A stretch of DNA of 64,000 nucleotides from the NCBI GenBank assembly GCA_900538905.1, contig UPZS01000002.1, positions 1 through 64,000 of the forward strand, read 5' to 3'. Positions 59,728 through 64,000 of the stretch are shown one piece after another; the stretch's first letter is position 1; each line of letters opens with the position of its first letter. The position numbers and the translations under genes are program-made. Under the pieces are notes generated by a model. The model did not search any database, had not been told where the DNA came from, and worked only from the letters and a program-made list of their open reading frames with translations. Source of the stretch: an uncultured Sutterella sp. (GTDB lineage Bacteria; Pseudomonadota; Gammaproteobacteria; Burkholderiales; Burkholderiaceae_F).

Positions 59728-60294
59728 ATGAGTGTTGACGACCGTTTGCAGGACGAAGAATCAGACGACTTCTACGAAGGCCCGTCCAAATCGCAAAAAA
59801 AACGAGAGGCAGAAGCTCTGCAAAAGCTCGGCGGAGAACTCGCCAAGCTCGCTCCCGATGCCTTTGACCGCGTCACCGGTCTGCCGGAAGACATCCGCGA
59901 TGCAATTCTCGAATACCGTCGCCTGAAGTCCTTCGGAGCTCTGCGCCGTCAGATGCAGCTGATCGGCAAATTGATGCGCCGTCTCGATTACGACGCCGTG
60001 CGCGAAGCCATCGACCGGGCTACTGGCGCAAGCCGTGCTGCCGCTGCTGCTCACCAGCGCGCTGAAAAGCTGCGCGATGCGCTTCTTACCGACAACGATA
60101 AACTGACCGAATACGTTGCTTCGCACCCAGAAGTCGATGTTCAGCAGCTACGCACACTGATTCGCCTGGCTCGCAAAGAAAAGGAAGCCGCCAAACCACC
60201 GAAGTATTTCCGTGAGCTCTATCGCTTCCTTCACGCCGCCGAACTTCCAGCTCTGACGCTTGAAAAGGCTGATGACGAAGAAGCTGACGCATAG
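59728..60294 (+). CDS. darP: Ribosome biogenesis factor DarP (YjgA, DUF615)
   Basis: Associates with the pre-50S ribosomal subunit and helps its late assembly. 188 aa, mostly helical and charged. Family features: SKSQKKREAEALQKLGGEL, the LPEDIRDAILEYRRL segment, RRQMQLIGKLMR, and RELYRFLHA. Start 59728 chosen over 59644. It precedes the MogA fusion on the same strand. Confidence 0.92.
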   Translation: MSVDDRLQDEESDDFYEGPSKSQKKREAEALQKLGGELAKLAPDAFDRVTGLPEDIRDAILEYRRLKSFGALRRQMQLIGKLMRRLDYDAVREAIDRATGASRAAAAAHQRAEKLRDALLTDNDKLTEYVASHPEVDVQQLRTLIRLARKEKEAAKPPKYFRELYRFLHAAELPALTLEKADDEEADA

Positions 60295-60358
60295 TCTTGC
60301 TTGGCTCAAGCTTTTCTCTATCCTCCTTTTGCACGACCTGTTTTGAGGAACGATTTAC

Positions 60359-61975
60359 ATGTTGGCACAACGCAATTCGGAAAATGAACTGATCTGCGGT
60401 CTGATTTCTATCTCGGACCGTGCAAGCCGCGGCGAGTACGTTGATGAAGGCATCCCCGCGCTTGAAGCCTGGCTTCACGACGCCATCATCACGCCGGTAC
60501 AGTTTCATACCCGTCTGATTGCCGACGACCGTTACACAATTGAGGAAACCATCCGCGAACTTGTCGACCGCGTTGGCTGCGACCTGGTCTTTACAACGGG
60601 CGGCACGGGGCCGGCCCGACGCGACGTGACGCCTGAAGCAACACTAGCCGTCGCAACCCGCGAACTGCCTGGTTTTGCCGAACAGATGCGCCGCATTTCG
60701 CTCAATTTTGTGCCGACCGCCATTCTGTCGCGTCAGGTTGCCGTGCTTCGCGAAACGCCCACGCATGCCGCCTTGATTGTGAATCTGCCCGGACGTCCCA
60801 AGTCTATCTCGGAAACGCTCGGCGGTTTTAGAAGCGACGACGGCGAAGTGATCGATGCAGGCATTTTCGCTTCCATTCCCTACTGCATCGACTTGATCGG
60901 TGGTCCGTACATCGAGACCGACCCCGAAATCATCGCAGCGTTCCGTCCGAAAAACGCCGTGCGAAAACTCACTTCCGAGCAACCCGCCAAGCAGCAGGCA
61001 GCGGTTTCAACCCCCTCGCCCGAACCGGCTCAGCCCGCTCAGCGCATCCTACGCCCGGCACAAACACGCATTGCAACGCCCGAGACGCATGCCAATCCGA
61101 ACAACGCCGCCAGTTTTGCCGCCGCGTTTGCTCAACCTCAACAGCAACCGCAGCAGGTTCAGCAACCCCGCGTGCAGAGAATTCTTCGTCCGCACTCGAC
61201 TGAAAGCAACGACAAGCCGGCAATGAGCGCCGAAATGATTGCACGTCGTTCGGTACAACACGGCATTCCGCTTTTTGCCACACGTACCCGCGCCACACCC
61301 GAACCGCTTGAAGTCATCGTACGCGATCCCGAAGATGGCTCCTCGCCTGAATGCACGGTCATCTGGCTGCACGGGCTCGGCGCCGACGCACAGGATTTCC
61401 TGACGCTGCCTCAGCAACTACGAGAATTTGGCGCTCCTGCCGCGCGCTTTATCTTTCCCAACGCCCCGGAACGCGAATTGACGGTGCGGCCAGGCTACAA
61501 GACGCGCGCTTGGTATGACCTGCTCTCGGACGACTTCGGTTCGCCAAACGAAGATCGTCAGGGTTTGGCAAAAATGCACCAACGAGTCTCTCAGATCATC
61601 AACGAGATCGTCACCAGCGGCCTTCGAGCCGAACGCATTTTCCTGGGAGGCTTCTCGATGGGTGCGGCCATGTCGCTCTACAGCTCCGTAAGACAGGTGC
61701 GTACACTCGCTGGTTGCATTGCGCTTTCAGGCTACTTCCCTGCTGCTGATTTGCTAGAAAAGGATGTCACACCGGCAGGTCGCGGCACACCGGTCTTCAT
61801 GGCGCATGGTGCCTTTGACAGCGTGATTCCCTCGGTGCTTGCCGAACACGGTGCCGACCTGCTCGAAAACACGCTCGATACCCTCATCTGGCGCGAATAC
61901 AACATTGATCACGAAATCTGCCAGGATGAACTGATGAATGTGGCTCAATTCATGAGCACGGCACTTCAACGGTAA
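60359..61975 (+). CDS. mogA: MogA molybdopterin adenylyltransferase fused to an alpha/beta-hydrolase
   Basis: 538-aa single open reading frame with two complete enzymes. Residues 10-202 match MogA, which adenylates molybdopterin before MoeA adds molybdenum: LISISDRASRG, TTGGTGPARRDVTP, and IVNLPGRPKSI. A Pro/Gln-rich linker (about 203-285) carries QRILRP twice (228-233 and 273-278). Residues 315-538 are a carboxylesterase/acyl-protein thioesterase type hydrolase: WLHGLGAD, nucleophile Ser433 in GGFSMG, Asp487 in HGAFDSVIPS, His518 in NIDHEI. No stop or frameshift lies between them. Substrate of the hydrolase part is unknown. Confidence 0.93.
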   Translation: MLAQRNSENELICGLISISDRASRGEYVDEGIPALEAWLHDAIITPVQFHTRLIADDRYTIEETIRELVDRVGCDLVFTTGGTGPARRDVTPEATLAVATRELPGFAEQMRRISLNFVPTAILSRQVAVLRETPTHAALIVNLPGRPKSISETLGGFRSDDGEVIDAGIFASIPYCIDLIGGPYIETDPEIIAAFRPKNAVRKLTSEQPAKQQAAVSTPSPEPAQPAQRILRPAQTRIATPETHANPNNAASFAAAFAQPQQQPQQVQQPRVQRILRPHSTESNDKPAMSAEMIARRSVQHGIPLFATRTRATPEPLEVIVRDPEDGSSPECTVIWLHGLGADAQDFLTLPQQLREFGAPAARFIFPNAPERELTVRPGYKTRAWYDLLSDDFGSPNEDRQGLAKMHQRVSQIINEIVTSGLRAERIFLGGFSMGAAMSLYSSVRQVRTLAGCIALSGYFPAADLLEKDVTPAGRGTPVFMAHGAFDSVIPSVLAEHGADLLENTLDTLIWREYNIDHEICQDELMNVAQFMSTALQR

Positions 61976-62002
61976 GCCTGTTCGACGTTTTGCGAAAAAC
62001 TT

Positions 62003-62040
62003 AGGCCGGAGCGCCAACGGTGTTCCGGCCTTTTCATTTT
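62003..62040 (+). terminator. Terminator of the mogA fusion gene
   Basis: AGGCCGGA pairs with TCCGGCCT around a 13-base loop, followed by TTTTCATTTT. It lies 28 bases after the stop codon. Confidence 0.85.
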
Positions 62041-62107
62041 TGAAAACAGTTTTAGATCAGTGATCTCCGCGAGGAATCCGCTGCAAAAACTGCACTTACC
62101 TGTGTAG

Positions 62108-62148
62108 ACGGCTCTCCGTTTTCTCGCTTCTGCGCAACGAAGAGCCGT
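62108..62148 (-). other. Inverted repeat after asd
   Basis: ACGGCTCT and AGAGCCGT form an 8-bp stem with a 25-base loop, 26 bases after the asd stop codon. There is no T-tract; it may be a weak or Rho-dependent end signal. Confidence 0.35.
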
Positions 62149-62173
62149 GCGTTGATTAGGAATTGTTCAGCGA

Positions 62174-63307
62174 TCAAGCCGCCTTGTAATCACACAGGAT
62201 GCGAAGCATACGACGCAACGGTTCGGCGGCGCCCCAAAGCAGCTGGTCGCCGACCGTAAAGGCGCTGATATATTCCGGTCCCATGGCAAGCTTGCGAATA
62301 CGACCGATCGGAATACGGCGCGTTCCGGAAATCTTGGCCGGAGAGAGCTCCTCAATTGACTCTTCCTTACGATTGGGCACCACATAGGCCCACTCGTTGG
62401 CATTGTCGAGAAGATTTTCGATCTCTTCAACCGACACGTCCTTCTTGAGCTTCACCGTCAGAGCCTGACTGTGACAACGCATGGCACCGACGCGTACGCA
62501 CAAACCTTCGACAATCAGCGAACCGGGCTCTCCGTGTGCGGGCAAGCCGAGGATCTTGTTGGCTTCAGAGCCCCCCTTCCACTCTTCTCGGGACTGCCCG
62601 TTGCCCAGATCCTTGTCAATCCAGGGAATCAGGGAGCCCGCAAGCGGAGCGCCGAAGGCCGCCTTAGGGAAGTCAGCTGCATCGAAGGCCTGCGTCACCT
62701 TGCGATCAATGTCGAGAATGGCAGAACGCGGATCGGCAAGCTCTTCACGCACGGTATTGGCAAGGTATCCCATCTGGGAAAGCAGCTCACGCATGTTCTG
62801 AGCACCGGCACCGGATGCAGCCTGATAGGTCATGGAGCTCACCCACTCAACGAGGTCGGCCTTGATAAGTCCATCCATCGCCATCAGCATGAGCGAGACC
62901 GTGCAGTTGCCGCCGATGTAGTCCTTGATGCCAGCGGCAAGGCTCTTGTCGATCACCGGACGATTGACAGGATCAAGCACGATAACGGCGTTGTCTTGCA
63001 TGCGCAGCGTTGAAGCCGCATCAATCCAATAGCCGTCCCAGCCGAATTCGCGCAGTTTCGGGTGCATTTCCTTGGTGTAATCGCCGCCCTGACACGAAAT
63101 AATCACGTCGCACTGAGAAAGCGCCGCCACATCTTTAGCATCCTGCAGAACTTCGGCAGCGCCTTTGACATCTGGCGCTTTGCCGCCTGCCGCCGACGTG
63201 GAAAAGAAAACTGTCTTTTCCACATGCGCAAAGTCATTTTCTTCCAGCATGCGGCCCATGAGCACACTGCCCACCATGCCGCGCCAGCCCACCATACCTA
63301 GAATCAT
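62174..63307 (-). CDS. asd: Aspartate-semialdehyde dehydrogenase
   Basis: Makes aspartate semialdehyde for lysine/DAP, threonine and methionine. 377 aa. NADP-binding [11 protein letters not shown] at the N-terminus, catalytic Cys135 in GGNCTVSLM, and the [11 protein letters not shown] loop. ATG with GGGAGG upstream. Follows leuB on the same strand, a common betaproteobacterial order. Feeds DapA (36.9 kb). Confidence 0.97.
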   Translation of the reverse strand: MILGMVGWRGMVGSVLMGRMLEENDFAHVEKTVFFSTSAAGGKAPDVKGAAEVLQDAKDVAALSQCDVIISCQGGDYTKEMHPKLREFGWDGYWIDAASTLRMQDNAVIVLDPVNRPVIDKSLAAGIKDYIGGNCTVSLMLMAMDGLIKADLVEWVSSMTYQAASGAGAQNMRELLSQMGYLANTVREELADPRSAILDIDRKVTQAFDAADFPKAAFGAPLAGSLIPWIDKDLGNGQSREEWKGGSEANKILGLPAHGEPGSLIVEGLCVRVGAMRCHSQALTVKLKKDVSVEEIENLLDNANEWAYVVPNRKEESIEELSPAKISGTRRIPIGRIRKLAMGPEYISAFTVGDQLLWGAAEPLRRMLRILCDYKAA

Positions 63308-63397
63308 GGCAATGCCTCCCTATCTTTTAGTGCCGTTGTCGGGAATCGTATGCGCACACCGAGGATTGTGCGCGTTTTAGTTTTATTGTGAGAACCA

Positions 63398-63421
63398 GGC
63401 GGCGCGTTCCCATACGCCGCC
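63398..63421 (-). terminator. Weak hairpin in the leuB-asd gap
   Basis: GGCGGCG and CGCCGCC form a 7-bp stem 17 bases after the leuB stop codon, without a T-tract. It could partly separate leuB from asd. Confidence 0.3.
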
Positions 63422-63437
63422 CTTCCTGTTTTCTGCT

Positions 63438-64000
<563 letters not shown>

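Overview
This 64-kb window is a gene-dense chromosomal segment of a betaproteobacterium. The order of the smc-zipA-ligA block, the rpsP-rimM-trmD-rplS block, recCBD, leuB-asd and the darP-mogA pair fits Burkholderiales. The TtrS/TtrR-type sensor pair next to a CstA-type transporter makes a gut Sutterellaceae-like organism (Sutterella/Parasutterella type) my best guess; this is inference from gene content, because no rRNA or tRNA gene is present. About 51 protein genes are supported, nearly all housekeeping or biosynthetic, with one insertion element.

Layout: 0.2-2.6 kb uvrD (-); 2.9-5.5 kb leuS (+); 5.6-8.9 kb a minus-strand operon mobB-moeA-moaD-moaE-fluC plus a small secreted protein, i.e. 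late molybdenum-cofactor synthesis with a fluoride channel; 9.1-11.5 kb rpsP, rimM-trmD and rplS (-), with strong terminator hairpins on both sides of rimM-trmD; 11.7-18.6 kb smc, zipA, ligA (-); 18.8-23.0 kb dapC-dapD-dapE-prmB (+), most of the succinylase lysine/DAP route; 23.1-25.0 kb a YheS-like ABC-F protein (+); 25.0-26.7 kb a lone TnpB element with a guide-RNA end; 26.8-29.3 kb a TtrS/TtrR-like two-component system; 29.4-32.2 kb a CstA-type transporter and an FAH-family enzyme; 32.3-34.1 kb psd and pssA (phosphatidylethanolamine synthesis); 34.2-36.7 kb a small protein, a SlyD-like FKBP, a DUF805 protein and bamC; 36.9-38.7 kb dapA and accD; 39.0-42.1 kb a ZIP metal transporter, a Dps protein with cysteine-rich tails and an AGCS symporter; 42.2-43.3 kb a tRNA-dihydrouridine synthase; 43.3-52.8 kb the operon recC-recB-recD-ybaK; 53.1-56.8 kb valS and an unrecognised protein; 56.8-58.3 kb lysP; 58.6-59.4 kb htpX; 59.7-62.0 kb darP and an unusual MogA-esterase fusion; 62.2-64.0 kb asd and the 3' part of leuB, which runs off the window.

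Functional threads: lysine/diaminopimelate supply (asd, dapA, dapC, dapD, dapE, lysP) is spread over 45 kb; molybdenum cofactor synthesis appears twice (mobB/moeA/moaDE, and the MogA half of the fusion); DNA maintenance is represented by uvrD, ligA, smc and recBCD. The items most worth a second look are the MogA-esterase fusion, the TnpB element with two related terminal hairpins and a hairpin over its ribosome-binding site, the terminators that cut rimM-trmD off from the ribosomal protein genes, the Cys/His-tailed Dps, and the unrecognised gene after valS.
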